Positions 25,684-36,299 of a stretch of DNA of 64,000 nt are shown one piece after another; position 1 is the stretch's first letter; the number at the start of each line of letters is the position of its first letter. Made by a program: the position numbers and the translations under genes. Source of the stretch: Brevipalpus yothersi (lineage: Eukaryota > Arthropoda > Arachnida > Trombidiformes > Tenuipalpidae); the NCBI GenBank assembly GCA_003956705.1, contig QZCP01000052.1:216099-280098 (forward strand), written 5' to 3'. The notes beneath the pieces were generated by a model. That model made no database searches. It was not told where the DNA came from and was given only the letters and a program-made list of their open reading frames with translations.

Positions 25684-27384
25684 TCATTTTTGTACAATAT
25701 AGAACTTATACTTGTTTCCGATCAATCCCCAAAATACGGCAATGATCTCGACCATCACATTGAATGGCATAACGCATAGAGCTCCAATAATACAGAGAAA
25801 AAATTTTTGATAGCCAAGCCTCATTAAGCTGAAAGACTTGGCTACACCGAAAATGAACATGTATAAACTCATTGCACCTACAAATGCAACAAGTATGTTG
25901 AGAATCACAAATCTGTCATCTGGAAGAGGAAATAACATTGCCAATACAACATTGCTTGTGGAAAGAGGAACGGTTAGCCATGAGTACAAAGATATCGCTA
26001 ATAAAAACTTATTTCTCAATGGAATTTCAGGTGAATGGACCACCAAATAGATGCCTTGCATCCATCGTTTACGTTGTTGTAAAAGATCTTTGATGGTGAA
26101 TGGAGATTTCTCGTGCATCTCTCCTTCGATAAAATTGAATGAGTAACCTCTTTTAAAAGCTACCATTGAAAAGAAACAATCCTCTGCTACAGATCCATCT
26201 AATCCATGATCATAGGAAACAGCACGTTCGGCCTTCAGTTTGCTTACTACATAAGACCCTAGAATGAAAAAAATTTCTGATCAGTAATTTAGACTACAAA
26301 AGATTGAGCTACTAATTCACCAAAGCAAGAAAGAATATTCATACCTTTCCAGCCGAACAGAGGTTTGTGAAACATGTAGAATTGGAATCGAAGTTTACCC
26401 ATATCATCAGCAACACGAAATGAATCCGCTAATGTAGTTATCCAATTGACTACTTTACCATTGGCATATGTGATGAGTCCTTGTCCAAAAGAGTGTTCAC
26501 CATCAGCAGCAAAATTGAGAATACCTCGAATACAATTCTCAGTGAGAAGTGTTTCTTCGTCCAAATGGACAATATAATCATTATCTTTCAACAGATTTAT
26601 CTCTTCTTCGAGAGCATACTGTAATGCTCGAGCCTAGAAGGTAGAGGTAATTAAAAGATGTAATTAATTCAAGGGCATGAGTTGATCGTATGACCAAACT
26701 ATAAAATTCTACAATGATCATATAACTCACTTTATACAATGCACCAGTTTTAGTTCGATATTCTGGTGGTACAACCACTTGTCGTACTCTTGGATGTTGT
26801 ATAAGGCCATCAATCGATTTATCGGTGACCACTTCGATGAGAAAATTTTCCAGGCCAACCAGTGAGCATGTTTTCATGTTTTGTTGGACATTTTCACAGA
26901 CTAGATTGGGATAATATCCTCTGGTAACCGTTCTTAGGCATATAAATGGAGCTTCTGATGGAGAATACTTAAGGCTGACTCGTTTATGAAAAGCATTATA
27001 TAAAAGAAGACCAAAAAAATTGAAACAACATTGTGGCAATGCTAATAATGCTAAAAAGCGTACAAAATAGAGAAATGTTGCAAAAAATGTTCCATAAACT
27101 TGAAAAGGATCAAAAGTGTTCACATTATTATTATCATTATTATGGTTGTCATTGCTGTTGACATTATTGATATCATCTTGATTTTCGAATAAATTTTCAC
27201 TACTCGTTTCATGTTCATTTTGGGTAAATTTTGCGATAGATACTGAAATTATTGTTAACATTGTAGCACAATGAAGTAGATGTTTGGTTCGTGAATTTAA
27301 TTTAAACCATCGCCGTAATTGTGTGACACTTGATTTTTTGGGAGACTTAATTATGTGTAGTGGTAATAGAGGATGACTTTTCAT
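25684..27384 (-). CDS. egh: Egghead: GDP-mannose beta-1,4-mannosyltransferase of glycosphingolipid synthesis, 505 aa
   Basis: Membrane GT2-family enzyme that adds mannose to glucosylceramide to give mactosylceramide, the core of arthro-series glycolipids, in the secretory pathway. Exons on the minus strand are 27384-26731, 26633-26345 and 26258-25684, with frame kept (1518 bases). The N-terminal third has two hydrophobic segments around an Asn/Asp-rich insert. The catalytic core matches Drosophila Egh closely: APFICLRTVTRG, NFLIEVVTDK, VPPEYRTKTGALYK, IVHLDEETLLTEN (metal-binding acidic motif), FGQGLITYANGKVVNW, LDGSVAEDCFF and QQRKRWMQG (Q/RxxRW motif). Multiple C-terminal membrane helices follow, ending KYKFYIVQK. 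It is longer than the fly protein (about 457) mainly through the N-terminal insert. Identity is strong. Confidence 0.95.
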
Positions 27385-28729
27385 GATGACAATCGGGATG
27401 TGATGATGATGATGACCACCAACACCTCTGATGAATGTTGACTTCTTGTCTTATTGTTCACTGGTCAATCACAGTTGAATTTGAGAATCAAAAAACATCT
27501 CGATTATCAACATTCCACAGAGTATAAACATTCATCACATTCAATGGCACATGAACATAATTTTTTATTCTTCTTCACAAAATGAATACTATGTTCACTA
27601 TCGAAATATTGTTAACCTGATTAACCTGATTAAAAAGAAAAAAATATTCACAAAGACACAAACACTATTTTGGGTTTATTTATCACATTATTATCATCCT
27701 CATTCTTTTCCCAATCAAAATCAAAAATGAAGAGAATGTTGCTGTTGCTGTTGCAAGAAACTCCTACCTAATCATTATTATTATTATTATTATCTGTAAA
27801 ATTCAGATTCTGTATCATGAAAATGATGATCGAAAGAAGAAATGTGCTTCATTTCATCAGCTGAACTTACATGCTGTATATAATGAAGTCACTATGACAA
27901 CACATGATGATGAACATTCGGCATTGAAGTGAGAGAAAAGGTTTCATGTTTTGATCATTATTAAAATTACAATCAGCTGTAGAGAGTGATTAATTGTATT
28001 TTCAATTGAAGAATATCTTCTTACTAGATGTTTGTGTAAGGTTTATTGGGTGAAGTTCCTTTTTCCTGGTCCAAGTGTATGTGAATGTTGATGATGATCA
28101 ATTTTCTATGTGATTCAATTGAATAAGTGTTGTGCAGCACGATATGCATGTTTACATCTGAATCACGTTCATAAAACACTCACAATATTACATATATTAC
28201 ACATTACATACTATTTAAATGTTGTATATTCTTTTTGGATAGTCAAATTGCAGTCTTCTAGTGATAACAATTTGACTAAGTGATGATTAAGAGCAAAAAT
28301 TACTCTAGGTGAGGTAGCGTAATTATTTGATATTTGTGGTGACAAAAAAGGTGTGATCACTTTGGTACGCCTAATTGCTCTACCTTCCTGTAAATTTTGG
28401 CTATCAATCACTTTTTAACATCACTTTGCCGTCAACAACACGGCTAGAAGGAGAGCATCATCATGTTCATCATCATCGAATAATATCTGGGCATACGACA
28501 AGACGAATAACACTGGTAATTAGATGATTTTCATTTTGATTGGAGAATCTTTTCATTGGCCAAAAATTTTGGCCCAAAATATAGTGGCAATATGCGTTCA
28601 TTATTCGAAAGTTGTCGCAAAATATCTCTAATACAATCCAATTTCTTATGCCATGTATTACAGTTTTGGACATCGTTAATTCGTTCGGTAAATTGTTGCC
28701 GCTCAGCTGTTGTCGAAGATTCTATTGGC
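27385..28729. other. Divergent region between egghead and the PH-domain gene
   Basis: Probably holds both promoters. It contains an ATT repeat at about 27774-27792 and CAT/GAT short repeats near 28458-28478. Minus-strand open frames at 28531-28731 and 28211-28411 look protein-like (see the separate entry and finding), but I could not join them into a gene. Confidence 0.4.
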
Positions 28730-28731
28730 AT
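28531..28731 (-). other. Unassigned protein-like ORF, divergent and overlapping the PH-gene start
   Basis: 66 codons from an ATG at 28731. The composition is that of a helical soluble protein (ERINDVQNCNTWHKKLD, then RDILRQLSNNERILPLY). It begins at almost the same base pair as the ATG of the PH-domain gene on the other strand. No GT donor precedes its stop, so it is either a very short protein, part of a decayed gene, or chance. No family recognised. Confidence 0.2.
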
Positions 28732-29452
28732 GATGGATGAACATTCCGGAGAACCTAATCAACAATTAAATTTATCCACATCTTGCTCTTCTATTGTATC
28801 CAACATAAATCCTAATACTTCAATTGGATCTCTAACAGTTGCCGGATCAAGCCAACAGCAATCACAAACCCATCAGCAACAACAGGGGACCACTTTGACT
28901 GGGCCTATTGGAGGCTTATTGTATAAATATACCAATGTTGTCAAAGGTTGGCAGTATCGTTATTTTGTTTTAACTCCATCACGATGTACATTGGAGTATT
29001 ATATGTCAGAAAAAAAGAAGAAAGGTTATCCACGAGGATGTATCTACTTGGCTGGTGCTGTTATTGCTCCAAGTGATGAGGATAGTCAAGTTTTCACCGT
29101 TAGTGCTGCTTCAGGTGAAACATACAAATTGAAAGCGATGGACACAAATGAACGTCGACATTGGGTCAATTGTTTAAGACAAGTTGCCGAATCACATCAA
29201 TCTGATATGATGCGATTTACTGCCGACAAACATAGGCCAGATGAGATACGAACAAATCTTGACACAGTGCGTGATATGCTGATGCAAGCTCAAAAACATC
29301 AACGATCTCTTGTTTCTGAAATAGAAGATTTTACTAGCAATAATAGTGATCTTCTTATCCTTAAATCCTTAATTGCTTCAACGACAATGTCTCTAGAACA
29401 GTGTTATGTTATTTTACATTCAATCGAAAGACAAAGAGGAGACATCGAATGA
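28730..29452 (+). CDS. PH-domain protein related to the N-terminus of ORP10/ORP11, 240 aa
   Basis: Matches only the N-terminal part of oxysterol-binding-protein-related proteins 10/11. A Gln-rich stretch is followed by a PH domain at about residues 57-155: GGLLYKYTNVVKGWQYRYFVL, PRGCIYLAGAVIAPSDEDSQ, FTVSAASGETYKLKA and ERRHWVNCLRQVAE. This is near-identical in pattern to OSBPL11. A predicted helical segment (DMLMQAQKHQRSLVSEIE, LLILKSLIASTTMSLEQCY) also matches ORP11. The frame ends just after this helix, where ORP11 continues through a linker into the lipid-transfer ORD domain. No ORD-coding frame follows before KMT5A begins 396 bases later. In ORPs this PH domain targets phosphoinositide membranes. 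The start used is the ATG pair at 28730/28733; an in-frame ATG at 28592 would add 46 unusual residues. Confidence 0.8.
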   Translation: MMDEHSGEPNQQLNLSTSCSSIVSNINPNTSIGSLTVAGSSQQQSQTHQQQQGTTLTGPIGGLLYKYTNVVKGWQYRYFVLTPSRCTLEYYMSEKKKKGYPRGCIYLAGAVIAPSDEDSQVFTVSAASGETYKLKAMDTNERRHWVNCLRQVAESHQSDMMRFTADKHRPDEIRTNLDTVRDMLMQAQKHQRSLVSEIEDFTSNNSDLLILKSLIASTTMSLEQCYVILHSIERQRGDIE

Positions 29453-29848
29453 GTATCGAATGAAACCCAAGTCAAGATTTAACTGCCATCCCGGCAGAGA
29501 GGGAAAGTGTGAGAGAGAAAGAAAAATTTTTACGCTAGAAAAAATAATATCTTTTTATTTGAACAATAATAACAATATGAAAATTTTTCCTTTCAAATAT
29601 ATTATTATTTGATCATCATTGATCATTATTAAAAAGCGAATGATTTCGATTATCATTTTTATTTCCTTCAAACTGATATCAAATCAATGGCGCTGCTGTG
29701 CCATCATAAACAAACTCGGTGAAGAAAGTTTGAATGTTAAAAAAAGCGCTGTTTATACTATATGTTGACAGTTGATAATTTAAAGTTCTCTGCGTTTATG
29801 ATTAAACTTTAATTGTTAAAGTGATTAAAGTGGTGGCCTTAATCAAAA
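29453..29848. other. Short intergenic region between the PH-domain gene and KMT5A
   Basis: 396 AT-rich bases without a credible exon on either strand. It must contain the 3' UTR of the PH-domain gene and the KMT5A promoter. No lipid-transfer-domain motif is found in any frame. Confidence 0.5.
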
Positions 29849-30610
29849 ATGAGTGGAGATAAATCGGGGGGTAAAAGTAAGTTTTATTCGTATGATTTGG
29901 GTGAATGTATTGCCTTTGAAATGTTAATTTTTTGATTTTTCTTTCTTCCCTCTTTCTCTGTGTGCCCAGAAAAAGGATCTCGTCGGCCTCTTAAGCCTGG
30001 TAAGAATGATCAACCAATCACCAATTTTTTCCAGCGAACAAAGAGGATACCGGAAGCTGTTAAACTTGAAGAAGCTCGAAGAAAAATACACTTTCATCTT
30101 GATAATGGTGATCCTGATGGCTTTGTAGTGACCCATTTTCCTGACAAAGGTAAAGGAGTTGTAACGGATAAATGTTTTAAGAGAGGAGATTTTATATGTG
30201 AATATGCTGGAGAGCTTTTGAGCTATGCTGATGCCAAGGTAAGTTGGTCTAGGGATTTTGGTGTAGTTTTGTGAATTATTGATAATTTTTTTCTGTTTGA
30301 ATTTATGTTTCGTAATTAGGAGAGAGAAAAGGAACATGGCAAAAAAGATAGAGGTTGTTATATGTATTTCTTCGAATACAAAGGTAAAAAGTGGTGTGTT
30401 GACGCTACCAAGCCGGACAAAACATTAGGTCGCCTCATTAATCACAGTAAAAAATCAGCTAATATAAAGACCAAGGTTGTGGAACATCGTGGATCACCTC
30501 GACTAATATTTTTCGCCATCAAAGATATAGAAATCGGAGAAGAGCTTAGCTATGATTATGGTGATCGACGAAAGAATGTGATCAATTCTCTGGAATGGCT
30601 AAAATCTTGA
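29849..30610 (+). CDS. KMT5A: Histone H4 lysine-20 monomethyltransferase (KMT5A / PR-Set7 / SETD8), 195 aa
   Basis: SET-domain enzyme that monomethylates histone H4 Lys20 on nucleosomes, acting in chromatin compaction and S-phase control. Exons are 29849-29876, 29970-30238 and 30320-30610; frame is kept. The SET domain covers most of the protein: GDPDGFVVTHFPDKGKGVV, FKRGDFICEYAGELLSYADAK, RGCYMYFFEYKGKKWCVDAT, GRLINHSKK (cofactor-binding NHS) and ELSYDYGDRRK (catalytic Tyr region), ending SLEWLKS like human EAHPWLKH. At 195 residues it is about half the human length; the long N-terminal tail is reduced to about 40 residues. That remnant includes DQPITNFFQRTKR (23-35), which fits a PCNA-interacting box. 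The first exon codes for only nine full residues. Confidence 0.95.
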
Positions 30611-31516
30611 ATCAAATTATCTAAATTTTTACACTATCCACACTCACACATCTCATCACTATTTATTGTTTATAATTTTTCATCATGTATAGCCATCTAA
30701 AATTTATCAACTAATAATTGAGCTTTGAATGCTACTCATCACACGTTCAAATTAAAATTTATCAAAGGTTACAATGAACACACACACACACACACACTCA
30801 CTCACTCACTTACACGCACACAATGTATGGTTAAATTTTTCAGAAAAAAATTATTCAAATTTGATGTATGATCTAAAAGCAAGCATAGTACATGGTATGA
30901 TGACACACACACCACCACCATCAGTAATGAGCATGATAGGTGGCGGTGATATAATATAATATACACACAGAAATCGATATATATATTCTGACAACATGAA
31001 TGAATGAAAGTTTCCGCTTCGCCCGAAAAAGAGAAGCGATTGAGCATTGCGAAAAGTGCGAAAACGAGTAAGAATAGGCGGAGCTTATACTCCTAGTGAC
31101 GTAATATCAGTTCTGAGTTTGCTATATTTAGGAGCCAATTTTTTTGCTCAAATGTCATTCCAGACCGGCATCAAGTCAGTTCGCTATCTTCCATCCTAGT
31201 GATCACATCGATTCTCTTTCTGTCTCTCTCTCTCTCTGTCTCAACTATTCTTTCACTATCAGTTATCATTGTATTTCCTTTTCCTTTTTCTCTCATCCTG
31301 CCAGTGTCCATCAATTGACATTGATACTTCTCGGTCTTTCTCTTTACCCTGTTCGCGTGCTGCTTATCCATTGATACATTTATCATTTAGTGACCTCAGT
31401 TAAATAGTATTACTTTCCATCACATTTAGCCATCTATACCACATCTATTCATATATTTACTCCCAAGTGTGCTGCTTTGATCGTATATCGAACTTTTTGT
31501 TTCTTCCGGCTTCATC
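30611..31516. other. KMT5A 3' region and hexokinase promoter/5' UTR
   Basis: Contains a CA run at about 30778-30797, the hexokinase promoter elements listed separately, and a probable 5' UTR of roughly 340 bases. No coding exon is seen. Confidence 0.5.
31097..31180 (+). promoter_or_regulatory. Candidate hexokinase promoter: CRE-like, MEF2-like, CCAAT and initiator motifs
   Basis: In order: TGACGTAA (31097-31104, CRE/ATF-like), CTATATTTAG (31122-31131, perfect MEF2 consensus), CCAAT (31135-31139) and TCAGT (31176-31180, arthropod initiator). The initiator would start transcription about 340 bases before the hexokinase ATG. No TATA box stands at the right distance. The clustering is suggestive, but each motif is short. 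Confidence 0.4.
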
Positions 31517-33743
31517 ATGAAAATCGTATCAACTGCTTTGGCCATTGTGGATGCCATCACACGAGACTTGGTACTGACCGACGAACACTTGGAAGAAGTG
31601 GCCGCTCTACTGATGACCGAATTTCACAAAGGACTGGCTCGAAAGACCCATCATCGGGCATCATTGAAAATGTTTCCCACCTATGTACGTGATGTGCCCA
31701 ATGGTCGTGAGGAGGGCAAATTTTTGGCTCTTGATTTGGGTGGCACCAATTTTCGAGTACTAATCATTGATCTTAATGGTGATAAGTTTCACATGGAAAA
31801 CGAAATCTATGCTATTCCTAAAGAAATTATGCTCGGGAGTGGGGAACAGGTAAGCAGTCATTATACATACATACGTACTTACACACACACACACACACAA
31901 ACGTTCATCTCTCATCCATTTTCCGCCTTATTCCCCCTGGTTAGACTTAGCCTCGACTTAATTTTGAATTATACTCAATTAAACACTCACACACACTATT
32001 ATCCAGGCATGCTTTCTCTATATACTATGCCACCCAGCCAGTTAACTTGGGGTGTAAGGGAGAGAGAGAGAGAGTTGATCAGCTTCCTAGTTGATTTCAA
32101 CTCCATATAGATTTCATCATCACCATAGCCGCCACACACTGTAGTAGCTCAAATTCGAACGAGAACTGCATCCATAGACTGCAACTATGAGCAGAAAGAG
32201 AAAGAGAGAGAGAGATCAGTTATCGATCCATAACTTACGCCATTCGACTAGGCTCTTTACCCCATCTCACTTCTCGCAGCTTCTCTCTCTTTCTCTCTCT
32301 TCTTTCTCTCTCATCTCATCTCTTCTTTTCCCTCTTCTTTCCTCGTCTGTCTTGTAAAAGTCTTTTCCTCTTGCAAATGATCTTTCTCTATCTTCTGGGC
32401 TGTTTCCTTCTTCCTCGCAAGTAAATGCTAATACAGGTCTTAGGGTCATTATCATTTTTTCACTTATCACACTGAAGATGAACAAGGGGAGCGAGAAAGA
32501 TAGAGATAATCTCAACTATTATAATTATCATAATTAATCATCATCCTTACCATCATCATTATCAATTTGTTTTATCATTCTTTTGATCTCGCCAATATAT
32601 ACATGTATGCAAAATGTATATGTATCTCTTTTTTTCTCTTCCTCTCTCTCTCTTTATCTTTATCTCTCTTGTTTCCATTAGCTTTTCGATCATATTGCAG
32701 AATGCTTAGCCACATTCATACATACAAGAAACATGAATGATTGCCGATTACCGCTCGGATTTACGTTCAGTTTTCCATGCCGCCAAGAGGGTCTTACACG
32801 AGCTCGTCTGGCACGTTGGACAAAGGGCTTCAAGTGTGCTGGCGTTGAGGGTGAAGATGTGGTTCAATTGTTACGTGATGCGATTAAACGGCGAGCTGAT
32901 ATTGATATCGATGTGATGGCAGTTGTCAATGATACTACCGGAACGCTCATGTCCTGTGCACACAAGAATCGTGAATGCCGTATTGGTCTGATCGTTGGCA
33001 CCGGAACCAATGCATGTTATATGGAAAAATTGGATAATGTTGAGATATGGACTGACGAAAAGGATGATCCTTCAAATGTTATAGTTAACACTGAGTGGGG
33101 AGCATTCGGTGACAATGGTGTACTGGATTTCTTGAGAACAAAATGGGATTCAGATGTGGATGCCAATTCTTTGAATCCTGGCAAACAATTGTAAGTGTAC
33201 AATATCATTTTAAGATGAATATCATTCATTCTTTTCTTTTGCTGAGGTGTTTGATTTGATCTGCACCCATGACATTGGCAGTCTCGTGAGATTGGAAGAG
33301 AATGAGAATCACGTTGACATTCCAATTCTTTATGTGTATTCAAATTATCATAACCCTTTATAACATCTTAACATCCCATGAATCTCATTTCCTTCGTCAC
33401 TGAATTTTTGCATGACGTTTACTATGTAATTTGCTCTCTTTTCCTCTCTCCTTCTTTTTCCCTCTCTTTTTTCCCTTGTACATATGAATGAGACTCCTGA
33501 GTCTCTCTCTTTCTCTCTTTCTCTCTGTTTTATTTATTTTTACAAACGTTAACGTACGTTATACGTCCGGTAGTATTTGCTCACTTTCCACTACATATCA
33601 CACTCCTACGTGAATTCTTGAATACTTATAGATTCGTCTTGTGAGAGTCTAATTAGAGTTCTCTTTCTTTCTCTCTCTCTCTCTCTCTCTGGGATTTTTT
33701 CTTCATTATGTATTGAAATTTTTGCACGTATGCACTAGGCAAA

Positions 33744-33779
<36 letters not shown>

Positions 33780-34569
33780 CTTCTTTCTAATTGAATATTT
33801 CAAATTTTATTGCTTATTGCATAATATAGGTTCGAGAAAATGATTTCTGGTATGTACATGGGCGAACTTGTACGATGTGTACTCGTTGATATGACCAAAC
33901 GTAAATTATTGTTCAATGGTATTGGTTCCGATAAATTGTTTACACCATTCTCATTTCAAACCGCATACGTATCTTTCATTGAAAGCGATTCAAAGCACAG
34001 TTACATTGAGACACGAAAATCACTTGCACGACTCGACCTACATGACGTGTCCAATGAAGATTGTGAAATAATTAAATTGATATCGTCTCGAGTAAGCCGT
34101 CGAGCAGCCTACTTAATTGCGGCCGCAGTATCAACCATATTGAATAAGATTCGTCGACCTCACACCACAGTTGGTGTTGATGGTTCAGTGTATCGATTTC
34201 ATCCTCATTTCCATCGACTATTAGAGGAAAAGATTGCCGATCTTGTTCATCCACAGTATAAGGTGAGTTTTGAGTATTATCTTTTCTCTTAATCTATATA
34301 TGCATGTGTATATGTGCAGTTCTACGATCGGAAATGCTAAGAGAGCCTCAAATTATGAGTTTACAGTAGAGAATGTATAGATTCATTTATTCTAAACGTA
34401 ATAATTAACTCTGATCATTTTTCTTCTCTCTCTTCTTCCATTAATCTACTTTCTCCAGTTTGATTTAATGCTCTCCGAAGATGGTAGTGGTCGTGGTGCA
34501 GCTCTTGTGGCCGCCGTTGCTGTGAGACAAAATAAGCAGAAAAATGTTCAGAATAATAATAAAAAATGA
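31517..34569 (+). CDS. Hexokinase, single-domain type, 461 aa
   Basis: Cytosolic hexokinase, phosphorylating glucose with ATP in the first step of glycolysis. Exons are 31517-31849, 32682-33190, 33830-34262 and 34459-34569; frame is kept. Motifs: LALDLGGTNFRVL (phosphate 1, about residues 70-82), LPLGFTFSFPCRQEGL (sugar-binding signature), VVNDTTGTLMSC with the catalytic Asp near 195, IVGTGTNACYME, NTEWGAFGDNGVLD, GVDGSVYRFHPHF and LSEDGSGRGAALVAAV (nucleotide site). Length fits the single-domain hexokinases of arthropods and not the duplicated vertebrate forms. Intron 1 (832 bases) and intron 2 (639 bases) are large for this window and carry CT runs, including one at about 33749-33777. The C-terminus adds an Asn/Lys-rich tail. 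An alternative first exon is possible, as in other hexokinases. Confidence 0.96.
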
Positions 34570-36299
34570 TCATTTGATCATAGACTTAGAACAATCATCG
34601 AGAAAAAAATTTTTCATGTAAATACAGAGGTCAGAGGTAAGTTCTCATTATCTTGATGTCTGTTTGTCTGCCTCTTTTTTGGGTAGAGAAGTAATAATTA
34701 TCTTTATCTTTCTCTTTCTCTTTTTCTCTCTCATTATAGACCTCAATCAATCAATCATTCGAAGGTTTTAAAGCTCAGCAAAGTGTATTTAAAAGAAGGG
34801 AATTTTTTTTCTTCGCCCATTGTGTCCTTTTTTCGGGATTCAATCTTATATACATATATTATATTATAATCATTGCCATTTGAGGATTTTTCTCCTTTTT
34901 CTCCTTTATTTGATTTTAAAATCTTATAATGTTTCTTTTCCCCCAAATCATGCATTATTTCCCATCATTCAAGCATTCATTGGCAAAAAAAAGAAATTTA
35001 TAATAGTCTCGAAAAAAAAAACACATATTCGAATCTCTTCTGAGTGTATTTCGCATTTTTGATCCAAATTAATTTAGATATAAAGAAAATACATATTTTT
35101 TGTTTTTAAATATATTTTCACTGTCTTCTTTATTCCATACAATATAACAATTCTTCAGTATCATGAAACGATATCACAATATGAATTACGTCGTGATACA
35201 TGTGCAATCAGGTAGTGGACAAGGTTGTTCAGTCATTCATCGATAATTTTTTATGAAATCAGGAGAAGAAGACGAAAAAAATGATCCACTAATCACTGTT
35301 ATACAAACTCTCCTTGATCTCGTTCTGAAATATGCTTGATGTCCAGACAATAATTGATCTCTCTCAATACGAATAGACATCATCATTAATGATAGATTCA
35401 GTACCACGATTCATGATTAGGAAATGTTGAGCCGGTTTTTTACCTTCACAAAAATAGGCTAGTATGTCTTATTTTTTTCTTTCTCTACGTCAATCAATTT
35501 TTTTTCCAAATAATCTATCATGAATTTTCTGTTACGGAAATAGGCAAGAATTCCCCACAGTATACAGATATGGTCAAGTGTTTGTTTTTTGCCTTCTTTT
35601 CTCTTACAAGCCGCTACAGCAATCGATTGTTCTGATTATTTAAGAGTGTTCAGTTTGGAGTGCAAAAACAACAGGATACCATCATTGTTGTCCATGATTG
35701 TTGATGAAAATTGTGAGTTGAGTTTTTATTCTTTGAGTTTATCCTTTTTTTTGTGTTGGGCCAACGTAAAACCATTTCACTGGCACCATTGAGGCTATGT
35801 CCGTTAAAATTGAGAATAAAAAAAATGGAATTGTTCAGATGGAGTGAACATTGAGAAGTTGGAAACGCACAATGATAACCTTGATTGGTGTATTTGGAGT
35901 AGCTGATAGAATTGATTTTTTTCGCTTAATTGTACAGAGAATCGATATACATGTACATGTACAATATATATATTTCTGTCTACTCTTTCTCAATGAAATA
36001 AAAAGTACCAATCCACTATGGTGTCCATGACCTTAGTGTTTCTTCACTAACGGTACTTTGCCAGCAAATTGTTGGCGACATTTCATGAATGAGAGAGGGA
36101 AGAGAAAAAGAAGGAGAGAGAGAAGGAGAGAGAGAGATTGGAATTTCCTTTCTCCTTTCCTTTTTGTACTGTCTTCTCTTTCCGATTACAGACATTTTTC
36201 CCGAGGAACAACTCATGAATGGAGTAGCATATTTTTATTCATCGACACAAAAAAAACACCGGGAAAACAAAGAGATGATTATGAAATCATCATTAAAAA
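34570..36299. other. Convergent intergenic region between hexokinase and the dioxygenase gene
   Basis: About 1.7 kb, mostly AT-rich 3' UTR-like sequence. One segment at 35611-35712 (+) has a good acceptor, an open frame and a GTGAGT donor, but no partner exons (see findings). A GA-rich run lies at about 36095-36137. Confidence 0.4.
36234..36239 (-). terminator. Poly(A) signal AATAAA for the dioxygenase gene
   Basis: Canonical AATAAA on the minus strand, about 60 bases after the dioxygenase stop codon, the expected place for a short 3' UTR. Confidence 0.5.
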
